A DNA stretch of 64,000 nt from Pyropia yezoensis (Eukaryota > Rhodophyta > Bangiophyceae > Bangiales > Bangiaceae). Location: NCBI GenBank assembly GCA_009829735.1, contig CM020619.1, positions 10,964,375 through 11,028,374 on the forward strand, read 5' to 3'. Each line of letters starts with the position of its first letter. Position 1 is the stretch's first letter. Shown piece after piece: positions 21,244-31,150 of the stretch. The translations under genes were made by a program, and so were the position numbers. The notes under the pieces are model-generated. The model was not told the origin of the DNA and made no database searches. It saw only the letters and a program-made list of their open reading frames with translations.

Positions 21244-23058
21244 TCAGTGGGGATGGCGGCAGGGGGGGGGGGGGGGGAGGTGTGTGGGGCCACAGGTAGT
21301 GCCTCGCACGGCGGATGTGTGTGGGGGGAAGGGGGGGGGGGGGGGGGGACGGCGGCTGTGGGGGGGCTGGGGGTGTGAATGCGGCTGGGTGCCCGGTGGC
21401 GGTGGCGGTGGCGGTGGCGGTGGCGGCGGCGGTGGCGGTGGCGGTGGCGGTGCGGGGCGGCCAGCTCCGCCGGGCCGCCGCGCCCTGTCGGTCGACGGCG
21501 GGGCGCGGTGGGAGGTGCCGCCCGGCGTGGACCTGGCGCCCGGGCGGCCCTGCCGTCGCTCCCATCGGTGGCTGTCTGGCATTGGCGGCGGGAAGGGTAC
21601 CGAGATGGGAGTGGCGGGCGACGGGGACGCCGCCGCCGCCGCCGCCGCGTCCATCCGCGCCGCCAGCGCCGCCGCGTGGGCGTCCATCAGCCCCGGGAGG
21701 CGCTCCCGCAGCCGCCGGTCACGGCGGGCCCGGGATGCCGCCTCGGCGGCGTCCATCGCCGCCTGGGCGGCACGGGCGGCGGGCGTACGCCCCGCCTCGG
21801 CGGCGAGCCCCAGGGCGATCCCGTCGACGTCTGGGTCGGGGTCCTCGGCGGTGGCGTTGGTCAGAGCGTCCATGCGGGCACAGTCGACGGGGTACCGGAC
21901 GGGCGGCCCGGCGGCCACATCGGAGAGGACGCGCTCAAAGAGGGGCACCATCCGCCCGAGCACCGCCTCGAGCGCCCGGTAGACGGGCGCCTGCCGGACC
22001 GGGTGCAGGCCGACAATGTAGTGGGAGAGGGTGTCCACCCGGCAGCCGTCGGGGCCGTCCGACACCGCAAAGGTGGACGGTAGCCACCGGTGGGTGGCGC
22101 CCTTCCGCGGGGGCACCAAGCACGTGCCGGTGGGGTCCGCCGTCCACGCGGAGCGGTCCCCCCCGGGGGTCCCCCCCTCGTCCAGCCGCGCCCAGTTGGC
22201 AATGTCGGGGGAGACGCCGTCGCCCGTCGGGGGCGCCCCCCCCGGGGTGCCGCTGCGGAGAAAGGCGCGCCACGGCACCTCCCCGCGCGTCGCGGCGGCA
22301 CGCCGCACCCGGCTGACGCCCCCCGCGTACGCGAAGAGGGACGGGTGGAGGAGGTTCCGCACGCGGCCGGCCGAGCCCGGGTGCCAGTCGGGGGGCGCCG
22401 CCGCCGCCAGGTCCGCCGCCGCCGCCGCCACCGCCGCCGCCTCGGCGGCGGGGATGAGCGCGTCGGCCGTCCACACCGCCTCCACGCCGGCGGGGGCGGC
22501 GTCGGCGGGCGCCGCCGCCGCCCGCGCGGCGTCGGCGCGGAGCTCCGCCACCGCAGCCGCCAGCACCGCCGGCGTCAGGGTGCGGTAGGGGGTGGGCGGA
22601 CCACCCGCGGCGGCGGCGGCGGGGGGGGCGGCGGGGGCGGCGGGGGGGGCGGCGGCGGCCGTTGCCGCCGCCGCCTCCGCGACCCAGCGGGCCACAATGG
22701 CGTCCGCCACCTTGGTCACCCAGTCCGCCTTGGTCTTGACCGCCCGCAGGAACGACAAGACGGTCAGCTCCAACGCCGTCCGCGCCTCGGGCGCGTCATA
22801 GTACTGGGCGTAGCGGGTGTGGCGCAAGGGGGGCAGGCCCGGGGCGACCGCCGCAGCGCCGGGGGGGGGGGGGGGGGGGGGCGCCGCCAGGGCGGCCGCC
22901 CCCCGCCACGCGGGGGGGGGGGTGGGGCTCGGGGGGGGTGCGCCCGTCGACAAGGCCAGCGCGGACGGGGCCAAGGAGGGGGTGAGCGGGCCCGCCGCTG
23001 CCAGCAGTTGAACAAGGCAGATCAGACCCCCCGCGGAGCAGGTGGGCACACCCCGCAT
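21244..23058 (-). CDS. DUF4246-family protein, N-terminal half only
   Basis: A 604-codon frame starting MRGVPTCSAGGL with a hydrophobic N-terminus (~residues 8-35) that could be a signal peptide. DUF4246 landmarks in order: FLRAVKTKADWVTKVADAIV...RW, ADALIPAAEAAA, PPDWHPGSAGRVRNLLHPSL (family form DWHPGS..VldLVHPSL), HRWLPSTFAVS, and SHYIVGLHPVRQAPVYRALE followed by VPLFERVLSD. The family is common in fungi and usually continues with a second half containing a WHVEGM-type block; I cannot find that half here. After about residue 400 the frame is Ala/Arg-rich and then a Pro tract from GGTGGC repeats, so the C-terminus is either truncated or lost through a frame or intron I cannot place. Function unknown. 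The TATA box 72 bp upstream supports this start. Confidence 0.75.
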   Translation of the reverse strand: MRGVPTCSAGGLICLVQLLAAAGPLTPSLAPSALALSTGAPPPSPTPPPAWRGAAALAAPPPPPPPGAAAVAPGLPPLRHTRYAQYYDAPEARTALELTVLSFLRAVKTKADWVTKVADAIVARWVAEAAAATAAAAPPAAPAAPPAAAAAGGPPTPYRTLTPAVLAAAVAELRADAARAAAAPADAAPAGVEAVWTADALIPAAEAAAVAAAAADLAAAAPPDWHPGSAGRVRNLLHPSLFAYAGGVSRVRRAAATRGEVPWRAFLRSGTPGGAPPTGDGVSPDIANWARLDEGGTPGGDRSAWTADPTGTCLVPPRKGATHRWLPSTFAVSDGPDGCRVDTLSHYIVGLHPVRQAPVYRALEAVLGRMVPLFERVLSDVAAGPPVRYPVDCARMDALTNATAEDPDPDVDGIALGLAAEAGRTPAARAAQAAMDAAEAASRARRDRRLRERLPGLMDAHAAALAARMDAAAAAAASPSPATPISVPFPPPMPDSHRWERRQGRPGARSTPGGTSHRAPPSTDRARRPGGAGRPAPPPPPPPPPPPPPPPPPPPGTQPHSHPQPPHSRRPPPPPPFPPHTSAVRGTTCGPTHLPPPPPCRHPH

Positions 23059-23129
23059 GATGCAGTGGCGACGTTGGCCGCGGGGGTAGAGGGTGCGGAC
23101 GGTGCGCGATGGCGCCGCGCGGACGACGC

Positions 23130-23137
23130 TTTTTATA
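23130..23137 (-). promoter_or_regulatory. TATA box of the DUF4246 gene
   Basis: On the minus strand the sequence reads CCTATAAAAAGC, a near-consensus TATA box 72-79 bp upstream of the ATG. Few other genes here show one. Confidence 0.6.
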
Positions 23138-23189
23138 GGCCGCCCGCAGTGCCAGACACGGCAGCCGGGCCAGCTGGCGAGAGGAGAGG

Positions 23190-23315
23190 GATGCGACCGC
23201 GGCGCCGGGGGATGCGATAGCGGCGCGGGGGGATGCGTTAGCGGCGCGGGGGGATGCGATAGTGGCGCGGGGGGATGCGATAGCGGCGCGGGGGGATGCG
23301 ATAGCGGCGCGGGGG
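23190..23315. repeat. Six 21-bp tandem repeats upstream of a TATA box
   Basis: Six head-to-tail 21-bp units beginning GATGCGATAG and ending GCGGGGG, at 23190, 23211, 23232, 23253, 23274 and 23295. Units 2, 5 and 6 are identical; units 3 and 4 each differ by one base and unit 1 by a few. The array starts 53 bp upstream of the TATA box of the DUF4246 gene, the position of a proximal enhancer. Each unit joins a G5 run to ATGCGATAGCGGCGC. It could be read as an in-frame Ser/His/Pro repeat on the minus strand, but the TATA box and hydrophobic N-terminus make promoter DNA more likely. Confidence 0.8.
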
Positions 23316-23564
23316 TCACAGCCCCATGGCCACGCCCCTGCAGCGCCCGACCGTCCCGGGAATCCAGAGACACTTCCCAGAGCCGTCGGGTGGGGGGGGG
23401 GGGGAGTCCAGACTTGCGTTTGCATCTCCTTTGGGTGCACAAAGCGCTCGGGGGGTCCCTTCCGAGGCACGGAGAACGCAATACTCTGTCGTGTTTGGCA
23501 CCGCCCCTCCGCAGTCAGTGCGTACCTGGCAGCCAGAGATGATGAACGCACCTTCACTGGCATT

Positions 23565-23586
23565 TAGTAACTGCCGGCAGTTACTA
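23565..23586. repeat. Perfect 22-bp palindrome with TAACTG/CAGTTA arms
   Basis: Arms TAGTAACTGCC and GGCAGTTACTA meet without a spacer. TAACTG is a classic Myb-type core (PyAAC[G/T]G). The same word recurs at 23918, 23972, 26803 and 61004, so it may be a shared binding site or the end of a repeat family. Confidence 0.8.
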
Positions 23587-23901
23587 GCACTATTGTACAT
23601 GTGATACTGTCTACTTCGATCCCTACGATCGTTGGACGATTGCCAGTCGGTCGACAGCTGGAGTCCTCTGGCGGATCTGGAGCAGTCATGACACAGAAGC
23701 ATATTTATCACCGAAATTATACCCACGTACGGATTTCGCTCGGAAGAGACATGCGCTACAAGGGGCTCTGGGGGGGGTGTAGGGAGAAGAGCAAGCACGC
23801 CATGCCGAGAGTGTGCGCGGGTGAAACAGGCAACTGGCAACGGAAATGAGGTCTCCTTCATGGGGGCATCACAGCCCTGTGCAGCACGCACCCGAACAGA
23901 G

Positions 23902-24001
23902 GCGGGAAGGTAGCAGTAACTGCAGTTACCAAAGCAGCTGATAACAAGGGAACAGCTGTTCCCTTCTGTTTAGTAACTGCATGTTACCAAGCCCTTCCCG
24001 C
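23902..24001. repeat. ~100-bp imperfect palindrome (fold-back)
   Basis: Outer arms GCGGGAAGG (23902-23910) and CCTTCCCGC (23993-24001) are exact inverse copies. Inside them GTAACTGCAGTTACC on the left pairs roughly with GTAACTGCATGTTACC on the right. The centre, 23946-23965, is the perfect 20-bp palindrome AAGGGAACAGCTGTTCCCTT. The whole can form a cruciform or hairpin. A small fold-back transposon remnant or a regulatory hairpin are both possible. Confidence 0.65.
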
Positions 24002-24155
24002 TGTAGCCAGACCATAAGAATGTAGAGCCTGGGTGCGCATCATGCGTACAGTATGATGCCGTAAAAAAAACAGTCAGTGATGTTGGTCGCCAAACCGGTG
24101 GTGTGAAGGTGTCTATAGGCGCTCATAAAGGGACCTTGGGGGGGGTTCTCCGAAA

Positions 24156-26800
24156 GTGGCAACGGCCCCCTCAAGGCGACCATGGTTGAGGGTCGTTTTT
24201 TCTGCTCTCTGGCCGTGCCTTGATGGACTTCGTCTGTTCCTCTCTCGACAGGTATTTTTTCTGGCCTGTTTAATGAGCAGAAGGTCCGTCAGCCCCCCGT
24301 GTCCACCTCACACACCCTCCCCCTCCATCCGCGCCACAGCCGCTTATCACCTGCCGCACCGCACCCACTGCGGGGCTGACAAGGCGGCCTGTCTGGCCGC
24401 CGCCTCTTCCATTGCAGCCCTGGCCGCCGACGCCACGGCCGCCGCTGCCGCTGCGGTCAACGGCAGCAGCGACAGGTGCAGAGACGTCAACGGCGTCGCC
24501 GGGGGCGGAGAGGGCCGCCCCAGCAGCGCCACAACTGACAGGAGGCGGGAAGGGCGAAGCGGTACAGCTAAAAAGGTCGCTGCTACCGTCACGCCCGCTT
24601 CTGTCGCCGCCGCTGCGGCCGCCGTTTCCCACCTTCTAATCGCTCTTCCTGCCGCGGTCATGGCCGCCAGTGTCCCAGCCGCTGCTGCCACCACTGCTTC
24701 CGCCGTCACAGTTACCGCTACTGGTGCCACTCCAGTTGCATCCACAGACGCCACCGCCGCCAGTGCTCTGGGCTTGCGACAAGAAAGGGATATGATGGTC
24801 CAAACCCGCGCACCCAGCTCGCCCGCCCGTATGCCCAAGAGCCGGGGGACGGTGCCCCCCCCGTCTCTCCCCTCCGTAGCCCCAGCAGCGAGATGGGCAC
24901 CCGCCCCCATCGAGCTGCGCTGACTGCTCGATCGCCGCGTTCGCGACAGCCGCGGCGAGGGCGCGCTCGTACAACGCGCCGCGGGCGGAAGCGGCGGCGG
25001 TGGGCGCGGTGGCGGTCTCGGCAGGGGGGGACAGCCCCTTGTCGGCGGCGTCACTGTCGGCGGTGGCGCCCGCGTCCGCCCCCCCCCCCCCCCCCCCCCC
25101 CCCCCGCGGCGGCGATCAGCAAGCAGAGGCGGAGGCCGCCAGCGCGGGACGGCGGTGACAGCGGCGGCTCGCCGGCACCGGCGGTGGCTGTCCCGTCGCC
25201 GCCAGTGCCGCCACCCCCCCCACCACCCATATCCCCCCGCCGGGTCAGTGCCCGCCGCCGCGGCGTCCCCGCCTCCACTGGCCACCGCCACACCCACCAG
25301 CGCCGTCGTCACGCCCCTCCGTCGCCGCCGCGGCTCCCCATCCCGCCGACGCCCATCCGCCGCCGCGGCGGCAGCAGCGGTGGCGAAAACGGGCGACACC
25401 CGCGCGGCGGCCTCCGTGTCAGCGAAGGCGCAGCGGTAGCCCGCCGCGGCGGCCGCCGCCGACCCCGCCGCGACTGAGGCTGTGTGGGCGGCCACGAGCA
25501 CTGAGGGCTAGCCGCGAACGGCGAGGTTCGCCGAAGGGGCGGCGGCGGCGGCGGCGGTGACGGCGGCGGTAATCGGCGAGCCGGTCGCGGTGGCGACCGC
25601 CGCCGCGGCAGCCGCCCCTACGGCATGCCGCACCGGCAGCGCCGCCGCGTCAGGGAGGCGCGTCTGCAGCGCCGCCACGCACGATCGGGTGGCGGCGGTG
25701 GCGACACCAGGCGCAGCAGCGCCCGAACCGGCGCGGCGGCTAAGGAGGCCGCCGCGGTGGCAGCGTGGCTGGGCGCCAGCGCCAGGGGGGGGAGAGGCCG
25801 GGGGGAGCGACATCGACTCTGCCCCCGTCACCGCCCCCACCGGCGCCTCCAGCGGCGGTTGCGGCGGCGGCGGCGGCCGCGGCGGCGGCGGCCGCCCCTT
25901 CGGCCGGGTGGACGCGCTCGCGCGGGACCATCCGTCGTAGGGCACCCAGCTGGCGCAGCAGCGCCGCCGCCTGTTGGCCACCCACCACAGCAGCAGGTGC
26001 GGAAGCCGGCGCCGTCGCCGCGGTCCGCCGCCGTATCCCGCGCGCCGCCCGGGCGCTAGCTTTTTTTTTTTTGCAAGCGGCCGCCGCCCGCAGCGTGGGG
26101 ACGCCCGCCCGCGTCCTCGCCGCTGAGCGGCAGCCGCGACGACGCCGTCTCGCGGCCGTCACCGCGGGGACGTACCCCCCCCCCCCCGCGCCATAGGCGC
26201 CGCGCCCACCCCCCCTCCCCCCTAAGCGTCGCCGCTTTGGCGGTCGCCCCGACCATCGCCACCGACACGGCCGCCGCCGCCGCCACCGCGGCCGCCGCCA
26301 CAGGGGCCGTAGTGAGCGTGGCGACCAGCACTCGCGTGGGGCGACTGAGACCGAGCCTCCACATAGGTGGGGAGGGACAGCCGCGGCGCGGCGCGCTTGC
26401 AGGCTGTCGGTCCCGGCGGTGGCGGTCAGCGGCTGCGGCGCCCGACGCCGACGGGTGCCACTGGCCAAAGGAGGCGGGAGGGCCGCCCCCGCCGCTGCCG
26501 CCGCCGTCACCGCCGCCGTGCCACTACCGCCGCCGCCGCTGCCGCTGATGCCGCTGCCGCCGCCGCCGCCGCCGGGGCTGACGAGAGGAATCACGCCTCT
26601 GGCCCAGCCGCCGGCGCCGGCGCCGGCGCCGCTGCCGTGCCGTTGCTGGAACCTCTCAAGCAAGAGCCTTCACCGAGAAGATGTCGCGCTCCTCGCGGGT
26701 CATAGACACGCTCAGGCGACTGCTGCCAGCGACCCACCAACCCGCCCGAGGCCGTCAGGAGGGTCGCATCGATCATCTAGACGATCACTACGATGTGTTT
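24156..26800. other. Ala/Gly/Pro-rich segment, coding state unresolved
   Basis: GC rises again and all frames on both strands are open and repetitive. The plus-strand frame 24156-24923 (255 codons) has stretches of mixed composition, but no domain. The best minus-strand candidate is entered separately at 25508-26364. Homopolymers at 25081-25105 and 26167-26189 make any frame unreliable. Confidence 0.3.
25508..26364 (-). CDS. Possible Ala/Arg-rich protein, frames broken
   Basis: Low-confidence gene. An ATG at 26364 gives MWRLGLSRPTRVLVATLTTA followed by an Ala/Val stretch that looks like a targeting or membrane segment. After a C run (~26167-26189) a second frame contains ordinary sequence (AVVGGQQAAALLRQLGALRR). 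After a G run near 25787 a third frame carries LLSRRAGSGAAAPGVATAAT and ends ...SANLAVRG at a TAG at 25508. The continuity of natural-looking protein across homopolymers resembles the confirmed broken genes of this window. No family recognised. Confidence 0.28.
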
Positions 26801-27796
26801 CAGTAACTGGCATGCATTACACCGTCACAACTCGAGTTACTAAACGCAGGGAACGACGCAGCGGTGGCGCATCTGTGACGATCCAGCGGTGGCGCACCTC
26901 TTGTGACAAAGACGGGCGGGCCAAGGCGTCCAAACGGACGCTTAGAGAGGCACATGGTGACAGCATCGCATTGTGTCTCACCCATTGGACTGAGCTGTTT
27001 GGAGGACGAGGGTGACAGATACCTAGCTAAATATGTAGGCTACGTGCGCTCAGCAAACGCATTATGTACGTAGACTGCCTTCGTTCACCGGCCGGTCTCG
27101 CTCGAGGGCGTGCTGACCTGCCCATGCTGATCCCACAGTACAGGTCATGACCCGGTTATATCGTCACAGATTGTGTACATCTCATCGAGACGCAGCTTCG
27201 ATGGGACTGCGTTGGGCCCGCGTTGGGCCCGCGGTGGGCCCTCGTTGATCAGGGAGCCCTATCGTGGACGTGCTGCGATACTGATAGATGAGAGCCTCGA
27301 CAGGACTGCCTCGGGCAAGACACGCCCCACATGACAGAAGCCAGGAAGGAAATATCAGAATCTCCCGTTTATTAAGCATTCATTAGCCGCTTGTGCGGTG
27401 CTAATATCACCTGATCAGCACCCATGCCCTGATCAATAGGGATACATACGCGATTGGGGGGGTTCATATATTCGCCGACGCGACACTGCTTTTTGCGATG
27501 CAGTGCCCGTGACAGTGCCGGTCCAAAGAGGGGGGGCCTGTTTGGACCAGTAATCTGCAGTTCCAAGCGACTTCCATTGCGCCGGTGTAGTTGCTTCGCA
27601 TCGCTGGCTAAGGCGAGTTCGAAAGCGAAGGACGAGGAACAAGAAGATTAAGAAAAGGGAACGGGAGTATCAAGGAATCAAGCACTACAAGCATGGAACT
27701 ACTAGAAAACAAGCAAGCACCCGTTCGAGCAACCCTTCTCTTCGCCTCTTCCCTCCTCCCTTCACCCTTGACTCCCACCTTCCTCGTCCTCAAGTG
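26801..27796. other. Low-GC flank of the mobile island
   Basis: About 1 kb near 50% GC with no convincing gene. Contains an AGTAACT...AGTTACT inverted pair (26802-26808 and 26835-26841) and three near-copies of GCGTTGGGCCC at 27207-27241. A pyrimidine tract at 27735-27790, a purine tract on the minus strand, lies immediately 3' of the gag-like frame. It might be a polypurine tract of an LTR element, but I could not find a pair of long terminal repeats. Confidence 0.35.
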
Positions 27797-29526
27797 TTAC
27801 TCCCGGCGCGCGCGCTGCGCCGCAGGAGCATCCGCCAGCGCCTCACCAGCAGCACGACGAGACCCAGAGGATGCCGAGATGACGCAATAAGGCTGTCGAG
27901 ACGCCTCGGCATACCGCGCCACCGGGACAACACTGGTAGCAGCTGGACGCTCCCGCTCTTCCAGGTATACCCGCCGGCGCTGCTGGAAACTCGTAAGAGT
28001 CCCTGACCAGCGCTGGGCCAAGCCATGCTGAGTCAAAGTCCCAAGAAGCTCGCCCACCACCGGACTGTCCGACATCTGGCCGCTGTCCGCACAAGCAAAG
28101 GAGGAGCCTGAAGAACCGGTGCGGGAAGGGCTTGACGCGTAGGCGCAGGCGGCGGGGGAGCCAACGGTGCAGCAGGAGCGACTGGAGCAACTTGACCTCC
28201 CTTAGAAGCCCGACCAACCGCTGCAGCCCACCCGGTCTCTTGAACCGGCGGACCGGACGGCAGCACGTCCAAGGCAGCCGGGGCCGGAAGTCCCCCGAGT
28301 GGCGGCCACGCCGGCAACGGGATCGCCAGCTGCACCTTGGCGGAAGAAGACTGGTAGACTACCTGCACCCAACCAGATCCATCCTGACGCGGGCTAATCT
28401 GCTCCGCGATCAAGTTCAGGAACGTCCGTTCATGCACCGGGAGTTGACGCCGGAAATCGATAATCGCCAGGAAGAGCTCCTTGTACTCCGCATCCTGACT
28501 GCACAAGAACTCGACGGCCAGCTTCTCAACAATCCAAACCATCATTAGGTCCGAGAGAAGCCAGAGCCGGGTCGCGACCAAGACCTCATCGAGCCTGTGG
28601 TTGGCCGCCAAGACCGTCATCTCGGAAGTGTACATCATGTACAGGATCGAGTGGAAGAAGCCCTTGATCGACGCCTGGGTGGGCGCGTCCAGGAAGTACC
28701 AGGTGAAGGGGATGCTGGATGGCGCAAACCCGACGGGGATCTCACCTCATACTGCTGCGGGATGACCTTGGGGTACTACGCCGCCCGGTTGGCCCTGTCC
28801 AGCTTCCAGAACTCTTGATGGTTGCACCTCACGATGTAGTCCCGCCGGCGCCCCCGGCGCTCGCCTTGTTCTCGCGCCGGCGACAACATCGAGAGCTTCC
28901 GGTTCAAAAAGGGAGGCTCGAGAGCAAACCTCTCCGGACGGGGGTCGCAAGTCAAGGTACCCAGTCCCTTGAGTGCCTCGTCCCAAACTTTGAGCGCCCG
29001 GCGGACGTAATCCTCCTCTTCCGGCCACCGGAGCACGGACGCGGACACACGGCGCTCGGTCAGGGGCAGATCTAGCACCAGCTCAAAGGGGAGATTCTCA
29101 AGTCGGGAAACCCAAGACGAACCGTAAAAGCTCTGGGAGCGGTCTTGCGCCAGGCGCATCTGGTCAGCCGTGTGCAGACGCGCTTTGTCCATGTCGGCTA
29201 GCACCCCGCGCTGGAACTCCTTACGCCAGATGGCCAGGCAATCCTGCTGGTACCGGCCCGCGCTGACATTCCCGACCACCGTGGTGTAGCGCCGGGCCGC
29301 CAGGGGATCTCGACCAAGAAGCACCTCCGGGAGACCCACCGGGGGGTTCGACCGGGCGCGACGCCGGAGCCGGGGGCACTTGATCCGCATCCTCCGCCGG
29401 GACGACCGGCGTCCGCACCGACACCCGAGGAACCGAAGGCAGTAGCGGGGCACGACCACCCGAGTTCACCTCCGCGACACCCTCCGCCGAAGCCACGGGC
29501 CCAACCTGGATCTCGGAGCTGGACAT
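27797..29526 (-). pseudogene. Decayed gag-like ORF of an unclassified mobile element
   Basis: Codon use and GC differ from neighbouring host genes. From ATG 29526 (MSSSEIQVGPVASAEG) a Pro-rich N-terminus continues, after a frame change near 29340, into an alpha-helical stretch (RYQQDCLAIWRKEFQRGVLA, RVSASVLRWPEEEDYVRRAL). An in-frame TAG at 28776 and a frame change near 28756 precede EIPVGFAPSSIPFTWYFLDA and MMYTSEMTVLAANHRLDEVL. One more shift near 28110 leads to SDSPVVGELLGTLTQHGLAQ and the final stop at 27797. A Pro-rich head plus helical body of ~575 codons resembles retrotransposon Gag, but I see no zinc knuckle, protease or polymerase, so the class is inference. None of the lesions coincides with a long homopolymer, so decay is more likely than sequencing error. 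Confidence 0.45.
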
Positions 29527-30364
29527 GCCGTCCAGAACCAAGGGGAACGGGAAGGCCAAGGTGAGGGAGGAAGGAGGGAGAACAGGGGCAAGGTGACCAC
29601 GGCTCAGGGTGAAGACGCTCGACCTCGGTACCGGTGTGGACGTACTCGAGGCTGTGCACGGTGGCACCTGGTACGGTCTGAGGACGTGCCGGACTAGGGA
29701 GGGAGCTATGTAGCATCCCTGGCCCTGACTTGGCGTCGACCCGGGATGGCGACCAAGGGGCACCAGGTGCCAGAACACGCCCGCCGGGTCGGGATGGTTG
29801 GCGGCCGTGGCCCGTGCCCAGCACTGGGATGCGGTGGACTACGCTACCCACACGTGAGAGAGGGACTTCTGATGGGTTTTTGCATATTTGTGAGGGACTT
29901 GATTTGAGAGAATTGAGTGTGAGATTAGTGAGCGCGAATAGAATTAGTAAAGACAGTGGCCCCCAACCTGACGAGGTTAGATTCGGGTCCGGGCCACTCA
30001 GGGCTAGGAGGGGGGCTACCAGGCCAACGTGCCGAGGCTCCCCCAGATGCACGTAAGGAGGCACAGCGAGGCGCCCTTTGCCCGCGCCCTCAGGGAAAAA
30101 GACAAGTGCGCGTTTGCTTTCGTCTTCCCCGTGTGCACTACCGTGCGTATCTGTCGGCCCTGCCGACAGGCACGTGAGGCAACAGGCATACCACTCTCGT
30201 AGGTCCCCTTTTTGTGTTACCTGTCCCTTTCCCTTGAGGGATACTGACACGTGTCTGAAGCGGATCGAGTTTCATAGCACAGAGGCCAGCCGGCCAGCCG
30301 GCTCCGAGGCCACCCCAGAGGACCTCTTTCAGGGTACGTCCCTCAAGCAGCCGACGTTGCTGGA
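29527..30364. other. Spacer inside mobile island
   Basis: Upstream flank of the gag-like frame and 5' side of the Fanzor-like remnant. Moderate GC. A plus-strand frame ending ...PEDLFQGTSLKQPTLLDWAQ (to ~30383) may be a displaced N-terminal piece of the downstream nuclease. No terminal repeats identified. Confidence 0.35.
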
Positions 30365-31150
30365 TTGGGCGCAGCCGCCTTGACCTGGGCTGCCTCTAGC
30401 AGCACTGCCGACTATGCTGGTGCCTATGGCAAAGACGCGTTGCGGACGCTGCGCAAGGCCCGCGTCCACCGCCATATGCAGCGTGGACGGTTCGCGGCCA
30501 AGGTCGCGCGGGATCTGAGCGGCGGGTATGGTCGCCGCATCGTGGACGGCAAGGTCGTCTTGGTGGTGTGGGGGGCAGCAGCGACGAGGGGTGGGGCGGA
30601 GGCCTTGAGGTGCCCAGTGGCGCGGGGGTGCTTCCTCGCCACCCAAGACGAGTACAACTCGTCGCAGACCTGGGCCGACTGTCACTGTCGGCTGGTGATC
30701 GTCTACCCAAATGACCTCTCCCCGGATGACAGGCGGCAGGTCATCAACGTGGCGCAGTGTGCGGCGCAGGCGCTTGGTGACGCAGACGGCGGTCAACGCA
30801 AGGTGGTGGTGCGCCGGCGACGGACGCCTAAGGGGCGTCGCGGATGCGACGGCCGCGGGGGGTGCTCCCCACGGGACGTGACACGGCGAGGACGGGCAGA
30901 GGAGCGCGATGCCGGCGAGGCGCGGGAGCGGTTGGTCGAGATTTTGGTCAGTGGAAAGCACTCTGGCAGCTTTGATGTGCTGGCGTGCTGGTCTGTGAAG
31001 AAGTGTGTCACCCTGACTGTGGTCGGCTGTACCTGAACCGGTACAAGAACGCGGCGCGCAACATCGCGCAGGTGGCGGTCAGTTCATTGCTGGGGCGGTC
31101 TACGTTTCCCTTTTTCCGCAACTGTCACCCTCGTCGGCCTCTGGCGGCTA
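30365..31150 (+). pseudogene. Degenerate Fanzor/TnpB-like nuclease, C-terminal part
   Basis: The frame from 30365 reads LRTLRKARVHRHMQRGRFAA, VLVVWGAAATRG and ATQDEYNSSQTWADCHCRL. The last matches the DE[YF]xTSxxCxxC block (RuvC-II plus first zinc pair) of Fanzor/TnpB proteins. About 90 codons on, in another frame, VCEEVCHPDCGRLYLNRYKNAARNI matches the second zinc pair and the NRDxNAARNI RuvC-III motif. Two defects are visible. An 8-bp-period duplication (GTGCTGGC/GTGCTGGT, 30977-30992) shifts the frame; dropping one copy joins the halves. The catalytic Asp of NRDxNAA is Tyr. The RuvC-I region is missing upstream. It is therefore probably inactive, though family membership is well suggested. 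Fanzors are eukaryotic RNA-guided nucleases carried by transposons; no guide RNA region can be defined by eye. Confidence 0.5.

Larger units (their letters stand above)
23059..24155. other. DUF4246 promoter and lower-GC palindrome region
   Basis: No gene. After the TATA box and 21-bp repeats, sequence from 23480 to 24150 is close to 50% GC, unlike the surroundings. It carries the two palindromes listed separately and several TAACTG/CAGTTA motifs. Confidence 0.45.

Noticed and set aside
23190..23315. CRISPR-like array
   Set aside because: The 21-bp units are contiguous with no unique spacers, and the genome is eukaryotic.
23059..23481. N-terminal extension of the DUF4246 frame including a Ser-His-Pro repeat
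   Set aside because: A TATA box lies inside it, and a hydrophobic N-terminus starts at 23058, so the extension is more likely promoter DNA.
29330..29370. GGGTTCGACC, like a tRNA B box
   Set aside because: No A box or acceptor stem upstream; it lies inside the gag-like reading frame. I found no convincing tRNA, rRNA or snRNA anywhere in the window.
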